A stretch of 64,000 nucleotides of DNA, taken from the NCBI RefSeq assembly GCF_000317305.3, contig NC_023036.2, positions 4,588,001 through 4,652,000 on the forward strand, given 5' to 3'. This stretch comes from Mycolicibacterium neoaurum VKM Ac-1815D (GTDB lineage Bacteria > Actinomycetota > Actinomycetes > Mycobacteriales > Mycobacteriaceae). The position numbers were made by a program, and so were the translations under genes. This document shows positions 8,184-17,867 of the stretch, one piece after another; the stretch's first letter is position 1; every line of letters starts with the position of its first letter. Below the pieces are notes generated by a model that was given only the letters and a program-made list of their open reading frames with translations, had not been told where the DNA came from and made no database searches.

Positions 8184-9853
8184 TGTCCACGACCACCGCG
8201 GGGATCGTCTTCCTCGCCGCCCTCGTCCTCGTGCTGGCCCTGACCCACGTGCCACTCGGCGACTACATGTACCGCGTCTACACCCGCGCCGAGGACTCCC
8301 GCCTCGAACGCGGCATCTACCGGCTCATCGGGGCAGACCCGAAGGCCGAACAGACCTGGGGCGCCTACGCCCGCAGCGTGCTCGCCTTCTCCGCGGTCAG
8401 CATCGTGTTCCTGTTCGTCTTCCAACTGGTGCAGGGCAAGCTGCCCCTGCATCTGAACGATCCGGCGACCGAGATGACACCGGCCCTGGCCTGGAACACC
8501 GCGGTCAGCTTCGTGACGAACACCAACTGGCAGGCCTATTCCGGCGAGACGACCCAGGGTCACCTGGTGCAGATGGCTGGCCTGACGGTGCAGAACTTCG
8601 TCTCCGCCGCCGTCGGCATGGCCGTCGCCATCGCATTCGTGCGCGGCCTGGTCCGGCGCAGCACCGGCGACCTCGGCAACTTCTGGGTCGACCTGGTGCG
8701 TGGCAGCCTGCGAATCCTGCTGCCACTCTCGGTGATCGGCGCGATCGTCCTGATCGCCGGGGGCGTCATCCAGAACTTCGCGCTGCATGATCAGGTGGTC
8801 GACACCATCGCCGGCGGACAGCAGACCCTGCCCGGCGGCCCGGTCGCCAGCCAGGAGGTCATCAAGGAGCTCGGCACCAACGGCGGCGGGTTCTACAACG
8901 CGAACTCCTCGCACCCCTACGAGAATCCGACGCCGTGGACGAACTGGGTGCAGATCCTGCTGATCTGCCTCATCCCATTCGCGCTGCCCCGCACGTTCGG
9001 CCGGATGGTCGACAACAAGAAGCAAGGTCTGGCAATCGTCGCCGTGATGGCCACCATCGCGACACTGAGCGTCAGCGTGCTGATGCTGGTGCAGCTGCAG
9101 GCCCACGGCACCGTACCCACCGCGGTCGGCGCGGCCACCGAAGGCGTGGAACAGCGTTTCGGCGTCGCCGATTCGGCGGTGTATGCCGCCGCCACGACGT
9201 TGACCTCCACCGGCGCGGTCAACTCGTTCCACGACTCGTACACCAGTCTCGGCGGGCTGATCACCATGTTCAACATGCAGCTCGGCGAGGTCGCACCCGG
9301 CGGTGTCGGGTCGGGTCTCTACGGCATGCTGATCCTGGCCATCATCACCGTCTTCGTGGCGGGCCTGATGGTCGGGCGCACCCCGGAGTACCTCGGCAAG
9401 AAGATCACACCGCGGGAGATCAAGTTCGCCGCAACGTATTTCCTGATCACCCCGCTGCTGGTGCTCACCGGGACCGCGCTGGCCATGGCGATGCCCGGCC
9501 AACGCGACGGCATGCTCAACACCGGACCGCACGGTCTGTCCGAGGTGCTCTATGCCTTCACCTCGGCATCCAACAACAACGGATCGGCGTTCGCCGGTAT
9601 CAGCGTCAACACCGAGTGGTACAACACCGCGCTCGGCCTGGCCATGGTGTTCGGCCGCTTCCTGCCCATCATCCTGGTGCTGGCACTGGCGGGATCGTTT
9701 GCCGCACAAGCCCGCACACCCGAATCCGCAGGCACCCTGCCCACCCACCGTCCGCAGTTCGTCGGGATGGTCACCGGCGTGACACTGATCCTTGTCGCCC
9801 TGACCTTCCTGCCGATGCTCGCGCTCGGCCCCCTCGCCGAAGGAATCCACTGA
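8183..9853 (+). CDS. kdpA: K+-transporting ATPase, K+-channel-like subunit KdpA
   Basis: A 556-residue polytopic membrane protein that selects and translocates K+ in the KdpFABC pump. Ten or so hydrophobic segments are visible, along with the degenerate selectivity-filter loops of the SKT family: TNTNWQAYSGE, GTNGGGFYNANSSHP, TSTGAVNS and SASNNNGSAF. Length matches the family (about 557). The start GTG 8183 shares bases with the kdpF stop and the end overlaps the kdpB ATG by one base (TGATG). Confidence 0.97.
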   Translation: MSTTTAGIVFLAALVLVLALTHVPLGDYMYRVYTRAEDSRLERGIYRLIGADPKAEQTWGAYARSVLAFSAVSIVFLFVFQLVQGKLPLHLNDPATEMTPALAWNTAVSFVTNTNWQAYSGETTQGHLVQMAGLTVQNFVSAAVGMAVAIAFVRGLVRRSTGDLGNFWVDLVRGSLRILLPLSVIGAIVLIAGGVIQNFALHDQVVDTIAGGQQTLPGGPVASQEVIKELGTNGGGFYNANSSHPYENPTPWTNWVQILLICLIPFALPRTFGRMVDNKKQGLAIVAVMATIATLSVSVLMLVQLQAHGTVPTAVGAATEGVEQRFGVADSAVYAAATTLTSTGAVNSFHDSYTSLGGLITMFNMQLGEVAPGGVGSGLYGMLILAIITVFVAGLMVGRTPEYLGKKITPREIKFAATYFLITPLLVLTGTALAMAMPGQRDGMLNTGPHGLSEVLYAFTSASNNNGSAFAGISVNTEWYNTALGLAMVFGRFLPIILVLALAGSFAAQARTPESAGTLPTHRPQFVGMVTGVTLILVALTFLPMLALGPLAEGIH

Positions 9854-11991
9854 TGTCCACCGCGACCGTCGACACCGCTGCCACGACCGCGCCGCGCACC
9901 CCGAAGCGGTCCGTGCAGAGCGGGCTACTGGATCCGAAGATGTTGTGGACCTCGGTTCCTGACGCGCTGCGCAAACTCGATCCCCGCACGCTGTGGCGCA
10001 ATCCGGTCATGTTCATCGTCGAGATCGGGGCCGTGTGGAGCACGCTGCTGGCCATCACCGATCCGTCCTGGTTCGCCTGGCTCATCGTCGGATGGCTCTG
10101 GCTGACCGTGGTTTTCGCCAATCTTGCCGAGGCCGTGGCCGAGGGTCGCGGCAAGGCGCAGGCCGACAGCCTACGCAAGGCCAAGACCGACACCATGGCG
10201 CGCCGGGTCACCGCCTCGGGTGGTGAGGAGCAGGTGGCCGCACCGCTGCTGCAGCAGGGGGATGTCGTGATCGTCGAGGCGGGACAGACGATCCCGGGCG
10301 ACGGTGATGTCATCGAGGGCATCGCCTCGGTGGACGAATCGGCCATCACCGGTGAGTCGGCACCCGTCGTCCGGGAGTCCGGTGGCGACCGGTCCGCGGT
10401 GACCGGTGGCACCACGGTGCTCAGCGACCGCATCGTCGTCAAGATCACCCAGAAGCCCGGCGAGAGTTTCATCGACCGGATGATCGGCCTGGTCGAGGGC
10501 GCCAACCGGCAGAAGACACCCAACGAGGTGGCGCTGAACATCCTGCTCGCCTCGCTCAGCATCATCTTCGTCTTCGCCGTCGCCACCCTGCAGCCGCTGG
10601 CCATCTACTCCAAGGCCAACAACCCCGGCGTGCCGGATTCGTTGTCCCTCACCGGCGACGGGATCACCGGCATCGTCCTGGTGGCCCTGCTGGTGTGCCT
10701 CATCCCGACCACCATCGGTGCGCTGCTGAGCGCCATCGGCATCGCGGGGATGGACCGGCTGGTGCAGCGCAATGTGCTGGCGATGTCCGGCCGCGCCGTC
10801 GAGGCCGCCGGCGATGTGAACACCCTGCTTCTCGACAAGACCGGCACCATCACGCTGGGCAACCGGCAAGCCGCCGCGTTCCTGCCGCTGTCCGGTGTCG
10901 GCGAGGACGAGTTGGCCGACGCGGCGCAGTTGTCCAGCCTGGCCGACGAGACACCCGAAGGTCGTTCGATCGTGGTGTACGCCAAGCAGGCTCATGGCCT
11001 GCGCACCCGCGCACCCGGCGAACTGAGCCACGCGCACTGGGTCGAATTCAGCGCCACCACAAGGATGTCCGGCGTGGACATCACCGATGACGGGTCCGAG
11101 CGCAAGTTGCGCAAGGGTGCGGCCGGCTCCCTGGCCGACTGGATCCGCGCCGAGGGTGGCACGGTACCCGCCGAACTCGGCGACCTCGTGGAGCAGATCT
11201 CGGCGGCCGGTGGCACCCCGCTGTCGGTCGGTGAGGTACATGACGGCCGGGCCCGCGCGCTCGGCGTCATCCACCTCAAGGATGTGGTCAAGCAGGGCAT
11301 GCGGGAACGCTTCGACGAGATGCGCCGCATGGGCATTCGCACCGTCATGATCACCGGCGACAACCCGACGACCGCCAAGGCCATCGCCGCCGAGGCCGGG
11401 GTCGACGATTTCCTTGCCGAGGCGACGCCCGAGGACAAGATGGCGTTGATCAAGGCCGAACAGGCCGGGGGCAAGCTCGTCGCGATGACCGGCGACGGCA
11501 CCAATGACGCACCGGCGTTGGCCCAGGCCGATGTCGGCGTGGCGATGAACACCGGCACATCGGCGGCCAAAGAAGCAGGCAACATGGTCGATCTGGATTC
11601 CGATCCGACCAAGTTGATCGAGATCGTCGAGATCGGCAAGCAGCTGCTGATCACCCGAGGAGCGTTGACGACCTTCAGTATCGCCAACGACATCGCGAAG
11701 TACTTCGCCATCATCCCGGCGTTGTTCGTCGCGGTATTCCCCGGGCTGGACCTGCTGAACATCATGCGGCTGCACAGTCCGCAATCGGCGATCCTGTCCG
11801 CGGTGATCTTCAACGCGATCGTGATCGTCGTGCTGATCCCGCTGGCCCTCAAGGGTGTCCGCTACACCCCGAGCAGTGCCTCGAAGCTGCTGAGCCGCAA
11901 CCTGTTCATCTACGGTCTCGGCGGTGTGGTGGCGCCGTTCATCGGCATCAAACTGATCGACCTCGTCGTCCAACTCTTCCCGGGAATGTGA
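9853..11991 (+). CDS. kdpB: K+-transporting ATPase, ATP-binding catalytic subunit KdpB
   Basis: A 712-residue P1A-type ATPase that drives K+ uptake. Seen: actuator motif TGES at about residues 166-169 (its Ser is the inhibitory phosphorylation site in E. coli KdpB), phosphorylation motif DKTGT with Asp about 328, and hinge motif TGDGTNDAPALAQADVGVAM. The longer open frame beginning at 8935 is only an overlap with kdpA; ATG 9853 (TGATG with kdpA) is the true start. kdpC follows after one base. Confidence 0.97.
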   Translation: MSTATVDTAATTAPRTPKRSVQSGLLDPKMLWTSVPDALRKLDPRTLWRNPVMFIVEIGAVWSTLLAITDPSWFAWLIVGWLWLTVVFANLAEAVAEGRGKAQADSLRKAKTDTMARRVTASGGEEQVAAPLLQQGDVVIVEAGQTIPGDGDVIEGIASVDESAITGESAPVVRESGGDRSAVTGGTTVLSDRIVVKITQKPGESFIDRMIGLVEGANRQKTPNEVALNILLASLSIIFVFAVATLQPLAIYSKANNPGVPDSLSLTGDGITGIVLVALLVCLIPTTIGALLSAIGIAGMDRLVQRNVLAMSGRAVEAAGDVNTLLLDKTGTITLGNRQAAAFLPLSGVGEDELADAAQLSSLADETPEGRSIVVYAKQAHGLRTRAPGELSHAHWVEFSATTRMSGVDITDDGSERKLRKGAAGSLADWIRAEGGTVPAELGDLVEQISAAGGTPLSVGEVHDGRARALGVIHLKDVVKQGMRERFDEMRRMGIRTVMITGDNPTTAKAIAAEAGVDDFLAEATPEDKMALIKAEQAGGKLVAMTGDGTNDAPALAQADVGVAMNTGTSAAKEAGNMVDLDSDPTKLIEIVEIGKQLLITRGALTTFSIANDIAKYFAIIPALFVAVFPGLDLLNIMRLHSPQSAILSAVIFNAIVIVVLIPLALKGVRYTPSSASKLLSRNLFIYGLGGVVAPFIGIKLIDLVVQLFPGM

Positions 11992-11992
11992 C

Positions 11993-12862
11993 ATGAACTT
12001 CGCCAATCTGCTCCGTCAGCACACTGCGGCGCTGCGGGCGCTGCTGGTACTCACCGCGATCCTCGGGCTGGCCTACCCGATCCTGATCTGGCTGGTGGCC
12101 CAGTTGCCTGGCCTGCGCGACAAGGCCGACGGCTCGCTGCTGGAGGCTGACGGAAAAGTACTGGGCAGCAGCCTGATCGGACAGCCGTTCACCGATGCCT
12201 CAGGAAACCCCCTGCCACAGTACTTCCAGTCTCGTCCTGGCGGTTACGACCCGCTGGCCACCGGCGCATCCAACCTGGGGCCCGAGGACATCGTCGACAC
12301 GGCCACCGCCGCCGGCGAACCGGGCGATGGTCGGACCAGCCTGCTGACCGAGGTGTGCACCCGCAGCCTGGCGGTCGGCGAGCTGGAGGACCTCAACGGT
12401 GCCCGGCCGTTCTGCACGGCCGAGGGTGTCGGCGCGGTGCTGTCGGTCATCGGTCCCCGCGATGCGCGCGGCACCGTCACCGAGCCGGTCAGGGTGGTCA
12501 GTGTGAACCAGGTCTGCCCGGCCGTCCCGTTCGTCGCCACCTACGAGGGAGTCCGGGTCGAATGCGCCGAACCGGGTGCTGACTATGCGATCGGCCAGAT
12601 CGTGCCGGTGGCCGGGGCCGCGGCCACGCCGGCGGTGCCTGCCGACGCCGTCACGGCCAGTGGCAGCGGGCTGGACCCGCACATCTCCCCCGCCTACGCG
12701 GCGATACAGGTCGACCGGGTCGCAGCGGCACGCGGCGTCAGCCCCGATCAGGTGCGCGCGCTGGTCGACGAGCACACCGAGGGCCGCACGCTGGGCTTCT
12801 TGGGCGAACCGCGCGTCAACGTGCTGCAGCTGAACCTGGCATTGGATCGGTTTGGGGGATGA
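11993..12862 (+). CDS. kdpC: K+-transporting ATPase subunit KdpC
   Basis: A 289-residue protein with one N-terminal membrane segment (ALRALLVLTAILGLAYPILIW) and a periplasmic-type domain with FQSRPGGYDPLATGASNLGP and, near the C-terminus, SGSGLDPHISPAYA and RVNVLQLNLALD. It is an assembly and chaperone-like subunit of the pump. It is longer than the E. coli protein (about 190) because of an inserted segment around residues 100-200 holding four cysteines, a pattern I associate with actinobacterial KdpC. Confidence 0.95.
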   Translation: MNFANLLRQHTAALRALLVLTAILGLAYPILIWLVAQLPGLRDKADGSLLEADGKVLGSSLIGQPFTDASGNPLPQYFQSRPGGYDPLATGASNLGPEDIVDTATAAGEPGDGRTSLLTEVCTRSLAVGELEDLNGARPFCTAEGVGAVLSVIGPRDARGTVTEPVRVVSVNQVCPAVPFVATYEGVRVECAEPGADYAIGQIVPVAGAAATPAVPADAVTASGSGLDPHISPAYAAIQVDRVAAARGVSPDQVRALVDEHTEGRTLGFLGEPRVNVLQLNLALDRFGG

Positions 12863-12869
12863 TGGGCTG

Positions 12870-15386
12870 GTGACCGACCGACCGAAACGTGGGGAGCTGC
12901 GCATCTACCTCGGCGCGGCTCCCGGCGTCGGCAAGACCTACGCCATGCTGGGCGAGGCGCACCGGCGACTTGAGCGCGGCACGGACCTGGTGGCCGCCGT
13001 CGTCGAGACACACGGCAGATCCAAGACCGCCGAGCTCCTGGAGGGCATCGAGATCATTCCGCCACGACTGGTCGAATACCGCGGCGCCACGTTCGGTGAA
13101 CTCGACGTCGACGCGGTATTGGCGCGCCGCCCGCAGGTGGTCCTGGTCGACGAACTGGCCCACACCAACACCCCGGGCAGTGCGAACCCGAAGCGCTGGC
13201 AGGACATCGAGCAGCTGCTCGCGGCGGGCATCACGGTGATCACCACCGTCAACGTGCAACATCTGGAAAGCCTCAACGATGTCGTCGCCCAGATCACCGG
13301 TATCGAGCAGCAGGAGAAGGTGCCCGACGAGGTGGTGCGCGCCGCCGATCAGATCGAGCTGGTCGATATCACCCCGGAAGCCCTGCGCCGCAGGCTTTCC
13401 CACGGTAACGTCTACGCACCCGACCGGATCGACGCGGCACTGTCGAACTATTTCCGGCGAGGCAACCTCACCGCGCTGCGCGAGCTGGCCCTGCTGTGGC
13501 TGGCCGACCAGGTCGACGCCGCGCTGGCAAAATACCGCTCCGACAACAAGATCACCGCGACCTGGGAGGCCCGCGAACGGGTCGTCGTCGCGGTCACCGG
13601 CGACAAGGAATCCGAGACCCTGGTACGCCGGGCGTCGCGCATCGCGTCGAAATCCAGCGCCGAACTGATGATCGTGCACGTGGTACGCGGTGACGGATTG
13701 GCCGGTGTCTCGGCCCCGATGATGGGTACAGTGCGCGATCTGGCGGCCAGCCTCGGAGCCAGCGTGCACACCGTCGTCGGCGACGACGTGCCCGCCGCCC
13801 TATTGGATTTCGCGCGCGAGATGAACGCCACCCAGTTGGTGGTCGGGACATCGCGGCGCACCCGGTGGGCGCGCATCCTCGACGAGGGCATCGGCGCGGC
13901 GGTGGTGCAGAACTCCGGCACCATCGACGTGCACATGGTGACCCATGAGCAGACCGGGCGCGCGACCGCCCGATCCGGGAATCGGAACTGGCGGCAGCAC
14001 GCCGCGTCCTGGCTGGCCGCCGTGGTGGTGCCCACGGCACTGGCGGCCGTCGCGGTGCTGTGGCTGGACCGCTATCTGGGGGTCAGCGGCGAGAGCGCGT
14101 TGTTCTTCGTGGGCGTGCTGGCGGTGGCACTGCTGGGCGGCGTCGCGCCCGCCGCGCTCTCGGCGGTGCTGTCGGGCCTGTTGATCAACTACTTTCTCGC
14201 CGAGCCGCGCTACACGTTCACCATCTCCGAACCCGACAGCGCGATCACCATCGCGGTGCTGCTGATGGTCGCCGTCGCGGTGGCCGCGCTGGTCGACAGC
14301 GCCGCCAAACGGGCCCGCGAGGCGCGCCGCGCCTCCCAGGAGGCAGAGCTGCTGGCGCATTTCGCCGGCTCCGTGCTGCGTGGCGCCGACCCCACCGCCT
14401 TGTTGGAGCGTGTCCGTGAGGTGTACTCGCAGACCGCGGTGAGTCTGCTGCGCGAACGTGACGGGGAGACGCACGTGGTTGCGTGCGCCGGCAAGCAACC
14501 GTGTGTCGATGTCGACAGCGCCGACACCGCAATCGAAGTCGGTGACGACGAGTTCTGGCTGCTGATGTCCGGCCGCAAGCTGCCCGCCAAGGATCGCCGG
14601 GTGCTCGGCGCTGTCGCCAAACAGGCCGCCGGCCTGGTCCGGCAGCGCGAGCTGATCTCCGAGGCGGGCCGGGCCGAGGCCGTCGCGCGAGCCGACGAAC
14701 TGCGCCGCTCCCTGCTCTCGGCGGTCAGCCACGATCTGCGCACCCCGCTGGCCGCCGCCAAGGCCTCGGTATCGAGCCTGCGCAGCAGTGATATCGACTT
14801 CTCCCCCGAGGACACCGCCGAGCTGCTGGCCACCGTCGAAGAGTCCGTCGACCAGCTGACCGCACTGGTGGGCAATCTGCTGGACTCCTCCCGGCTGGCC
14901 GCCGGGGTGGTCAAACCCGAACTTCGCCGGGTGTACCTGGAGGAGGCCGTGCAGCGGGCTCTGCTCGGAATCAGCCGCAGCTCCAAGGACTCCGGCTGGG
15001 ATCGGGTCAAGGTGGACGTCGGTGACGCGGTCGCACTCGCCGACCCCGGTCTGTTGGAACGGGTGTTGGTCAACGTGATCGACAACGCGCTGCGCTACGG
15101 GGGCGACAATCCCGTCCGGGTGAACGCCGGACGCGTCGGCGAGAGGGTGTTGATCACCGTCGCCGATGAGGGACCGGGTATTCCGCGCGGCGCCGAAGAG
15201 CAACTCTTCGCGCCGTTCCAGCGTCTCGGGGACCAGGACAACAGCACCGGTGTCGGGCTCGGCCTGTCGGTGGCCAGCGGGTTCGTCACCGCGATGGGCG
15301 GCACCATCTCGGCGACCGACACCCCCGGTGGCGGGCTGACGGTGGTCATCGAACTGGCGGCACCCCAGGAAGGACCGCAGCCGTGA
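12870..15386 (+). CDS. kdpD: Sensor histidine kinase KdpD
   Basis: An 838-residue osmosensitive/K+ sensor kinase. In order: KdpD N-terminal domain with Walker A GAAPGVGKT (15-23) and LVDELAHTNTPGS; a USP domain around 230-350, the c-di-AMP binding site in some homologues; four membrane helices (DUF4118) about 375-485; a GAF domain; HisKA with SAVSHDLRTPL (H621); and HATPase motifs (NVIDNALRYG, DEGPGIP, GVGLGLS). GTG 12870 is preferred over TTG 12852 because the paralogue at 16086 starts at the same position with the same upstream bases. The end overlaps kdpE by GTGA. Confidence 0.95.
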   Translation: MTDRPKRGELRIYLGAAPGVGKTYAMLGEAHRRLERGTDLVAAVVETHGRSKTAELLEGIEIIPPRLVEYRGATFGELDVDAVLARRPQVVLVDELAHTNTPGSANPKRWQDIEQLLAAGITVITTVNVQHLESLNDVVAQITGIEQQEKVPDEVVRAADQIELVDITPEALRRRLSHGNVYAPDRIDAALSNYFRRGNLTALRELALLWLADQVDAALAKYRSDNKITATWEARERVVVAVTGDKESETLVRRASRIASKSSAELMIVHVVRGDGLAGVSAPMMGTVRDLAASLGASVHTVVGDDVPAALLDFAREMNATQLVVGTSRRTRWARILDEGIGAAVVQNSGTIDVHMVTHEQTGRATARSGNRNWRQHAASWLAAVVVPTALAAVAVLWLDRYLGVSGESALFFVGVLAVALLGGVAPAALSAVLSGLLINYFLAEPRYTFTISEPDSAITIAVLLMVAVAVAALVDSAAKRAREARRASQEAELLAHFAGSVLRGADPTALLERVREVYSQTAVSLLRERDGETHVVACAGKQPCVDVDSADTAIEVGDDEFWLLMSGRKLPAKDRRVLGAVAKQAAGLVRQRELISEAGRAEAVARADELRRSLLSAVSHDLRTPLAAAKASVSSLRSSDIDFSPEDTAELLATVEESVDQLTALVGNLLDSSRLAAGVVKPELRRVYLEEAVQRALLGISRSSKDSGWDRVKVDVGDAVALADPGLLERVLVNVIDNALRYGGDNPVRVNAGRVGERVLITVADEGPGIPRGAEEQLFAPFQRLGDQDNSTGVGLGLSVASGFVTAMGGTISATDTPGGGLTVVIELAAPQEGPQP

Positions 15387-16063
15387 CACGGGTTCTGGTG
15401 ATCGACGACGAACCGCAGATCCTGCGGGCACTGCGGATCAATCTGTCGGTGCGCGGGTACGAGGTGCACACCGCAGCCACCGGCGCCGAGGCGTTGCGCG
15501 CGGCCGCCGATCACCGGCCCGACGTGGTGATCCTGGACCTCGGTCTGCCCGATATGTCCGGCATCGACGTGCTGGCCGGGTTACGCGGCTGGTTGACCGT
15601 CCCCGTGATCGTGCTCTCGGCGCGGACCGATTCCTCGGACAAGGTGGAGGCGCTCGACGCGGGGGCCGACGACTATGTGACCAAGCCGTTCGGCATGGAC
15701 GAGTTTCTGGCTCGGCTGCGCGCCGCGGTCCGACGGGCCAGCGCGGCCATCGAGGATGATCAACCTGTCATCGAAACCTCCTCGTTCACAGTCGATCTGG
15801 CCGCGAAGAAGGTCACCAAGAGCGGCACCGAGGTGCATCTGACCCCGACCGAATGGGGGATGTTGGAGATGCTGGTGCGCCACCGCGGCAAGCTGGTGGG
15901 CCGCGAGGAGCTGCTCAAGGAGGTGTGGGGTCCGGCCTATGCCAAGGAGACCCACTATCTGCGGGTGTACCTGGCACAGCTGCGCCGCAAGCTGGAGGTC
16001 GACCCGTCGCGGCCCAAACATCTGATCACCGAGGCGGGGATGGGATACCGCTTCCAGGAGTAG
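15383..16063 (+). CDS. kdpE: Response regulator KdpE (OmpR/PhoB family)
   Basis: A 226-residue protein with a receiver domain (VIDDEPQ, phospho-acceptor D52 in VVILDLGLPD, KPFGMDEF) followed by a winged-helix DNA-binding domain (LTPTEWGMLEMLVRHRGKLV, LRVYLAQLRRKLE, GMGYRF). It is phosphorylated by KdpD and activates kdpFABC when K+ is limiting. Its GTG overlaps the kdpD stop by 4 nt, so the two are made together. Confidence 0.96.
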   Translation: MTRVLVIDDEPQILRALRINLSVRGYEVHTAATGAEALRAAADHRPDVVILDLGLPDMSGIDVLAGLRGWLTVPVIVLSARTDSSDKVEALDAGADDYVTKPFGMDEFLARLRAAVRRASAAIEDDQPVIETSSFTVDLAAKKVTKSGTEVHLTPTEWGMLEMLVRHRGKLVGREELLKEVWGPAYAKETHYLRVYLAQLRRKLEVDPSRPKHLITEAGMGYRFQE

Positions 16064-16085
16064 CCCCGCAGGGGATGATGGGCAG

Positions 16086-17867
16086 GTGGGCATCCTCGGT
16101 CGTAAGCGCGCGGATCTGCGCATCTACCTGGGTGCCGCGCCCGGCGTCGGCAAGACGTACTCGATGCTCGGCGAGGCGCAGCGCCGGATGAGCCGCGGCA
16201 CCGATGTCGTCGCCGCGGTGATCGAGACGCACGGCCGCCGCCACACCGCCCAGCAGCTCGCCGGTATCGAGATGGTCCCGCCGATCGTCATCGAGTACCA
16301 GGGCGCCCGGCACGCCGAAATCGATGTCGAGGCGGTGCTGGCGCGGCGGCCCCAGGTCGTCCTGGTCGACGAACTGGCCCACACCAACACCCCGGGCAGC
16401 CGCAACGCCCATCGCTGGCAGGATGTCGAGGAGTTCCTCGATGCGGGCATCACGGTCATCAGCACCGTCAACGTCCAGCACCTGGAGAGCCTGCACGATG
16501 TCGTCGGTCATATCACCGGCATCACCGAGCAGCAACGCATCCCCGACGAGATCGTGCGCGCGGCCGACCAGATCGAACTGGTGGACATCACCCCGGAAGC
16601 GCTGCGGCGCAGGATCACTCACGGCAATGTGTTCGGCCGTGACCGCATCGACGCGGCACTGGACGACTACTTCCGGCCCGGCAACCTGTCGGCGCTGCGG
16701 CAGCTGGCGCTGCTGTGGCTGGCCGATCAGGTCGATGCCGCACTGGCCAAGTACCGCACCGACAAGAACATCACCGACACCTGGGAGGCCCGCGAACGGG
16801 TGGTCGTCGCGGTCTCCGGCGGGCCAGAATCCGAGACGCTGGTGCGCCGCGCCTCGCGGATCGCGTCGCGTTCAGGCGCGGAGCTCAAGGTGCTGCACAT
16901 CGTGCAGGGTGACGGATTGGTGGCCATCACCCCACAGCAGAAGAAGATGCTGCGCGAACTGGCAGCCAGCCTCGGCGCGACCATGCACACCGTCGTCGGG
17001 GAGGATGTCGCGGCCACCCTGCTGGACTTCGCCCGCAGCGCCAATGCCACCCAGCTGGTGATCGGCACATCGCGGCGCTCGCGGTGGGCGCGGATGTTCG
17101 ACGAGGGTATCGGCGCCCAGGTGATCGCCCAGTCCGGCAATGTCGACGTCCACATGGTGACCCACCCGGAGGCCCACACCGGCATCTCTTGGTCGCGATC
17201 GTCGTTGCACCGCAGGCGGTTCTGGTCCTGGCTGACCGCGGTGGCCATCCCGGCGATCATCTGCGCGGCCACCACCGGACTACCCGAGGGTGCGCTGGGT
17301 ATCGGTGGACAGAGCGCGCTGTTCTTCACCGGCGTGGTCGCCGTGGCGCTGATCGGCGGGATCGCCCCCGCTGCGCTGTGCGCCGTGCTGTCCGGTGTGT
17401 TGCTCACCTACTTCCTGGTCAGTCCGGTGCACAGCTTCGCGGTCTACGACAGCGACAGCGTCGTCACCATCGCGGTGCTGCTGGTGGTCGCGGTGGCCGT
17501 CGCCGTGGTGGTCGACCGTGCCGCCCATCGCGCGGCCGAGGCGCGGCGGGCGGCCCGGGAGGCCGAACTGCTGGCGTTGTTCGCCGATGCGGCACTACGC
17601 GATGCCGATCTGGACGTGCTGCTGGACCGGTTGCGGGAGGCGTACGGGCAGCGCGCGGTGAGCATCGTCTCGGCCGACGGGACGGTGTTGGCCGGTGTCG
17701 GGCACGATCCCTGCACCGATGTCGAGGCCGCCGATACCGCGATCGATGTCGCCGATCACGACCACTGGCTGCTGCTGTCGGGAAAGACGTTGACCACCAG
17801 GGACCGCCGAGTGCTCAGCGCCGTCGCCGAGCAGGCGGTGTCGATGATCAGACGTCAGTCGGCGTAG
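16086..17867 (+). CDS. KdpD-like protein without histidine kinase domain (DUF4118 protein)
   Basis: A 593-residue paralogue of the KdpD N-terminal sensory half, 22 bp after kdpE. It has Walker A GAAPGVGKT (about 16-24), LVDELAHTNTPGS, the USP domain (GTSRRSRWARMFDEGIGAQV), four membrane helices and a GAF-type segment, and stops just after DRRVLSAVAEQAVSMIRR, where KdpD enters its HisKA domain. The domain edge is clean and no kinase remnant follows, so this is a truncated-by-design architecture and not obviously a pseudogene. It cannot phosphorylate KdpE; it might titrate ligand (c-di-AMP), heterodimerise with KdpD or inhibit it. The 3' end overlaps the convergent AraC gene by 13 bp. Confidence 0.85.
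   Translation: MGILGRKRADLRIYLGAAPGVGKTYSMLGEAQRRMSRGTDVVAAVIETHGRRHTAQQLAGIEMVPPIVIEYQGARHAEIDVEAVLARRPQVVLVDELAHTNTPGSRNAHRWQDVEEFLDAGITVISTVNVQHLESLHDVVGHITGITEQQRIPDEIVRAADQIELVDITPEALRRRITHGNVFGRDRIDAALDDYFRPGNLSALRQLALLWLADQVDAALAKYRTDKNITDTWEARERVVVAVSGGPESETLVRRASRIASRSGAELKVLHIVQGDGLVAITPQQKKMLRELAASLGATMHTVVGEDVAATLLDFARSANATQLVIGTSRRSRWARMFDEGIGAQVIAQSGNVDVHMVTHPEAHTGISWSRSSLHRRRFWSWLTAVAIPAIICAATTGLPEGALGIGGQSALFFTGVVAVALIGGIAPAALCAVLSGVLLTYFLVSPVHSFAVYDSDSVVTIAVLLVVAVAVAVVVDRAAHRAAEARRAAREAELLALFADAALRDADLDVLLDRLREAYGQRAVSIVSADGTVLAGVGHDPCTDVEAADTAIDVADHDHWLLLSGKTLTTRDRRVLSAVAEQAVSMIRRQSA

Noticed and set aside
8180..12006. Long minus-strand open frames (556 and 611 codons) opposite kdpA and kdpB
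   Set aside because: Composition (H, D, Q, G-rich) is that of GC-rich antisense shadows; the plus-strand genes are unmistakable.
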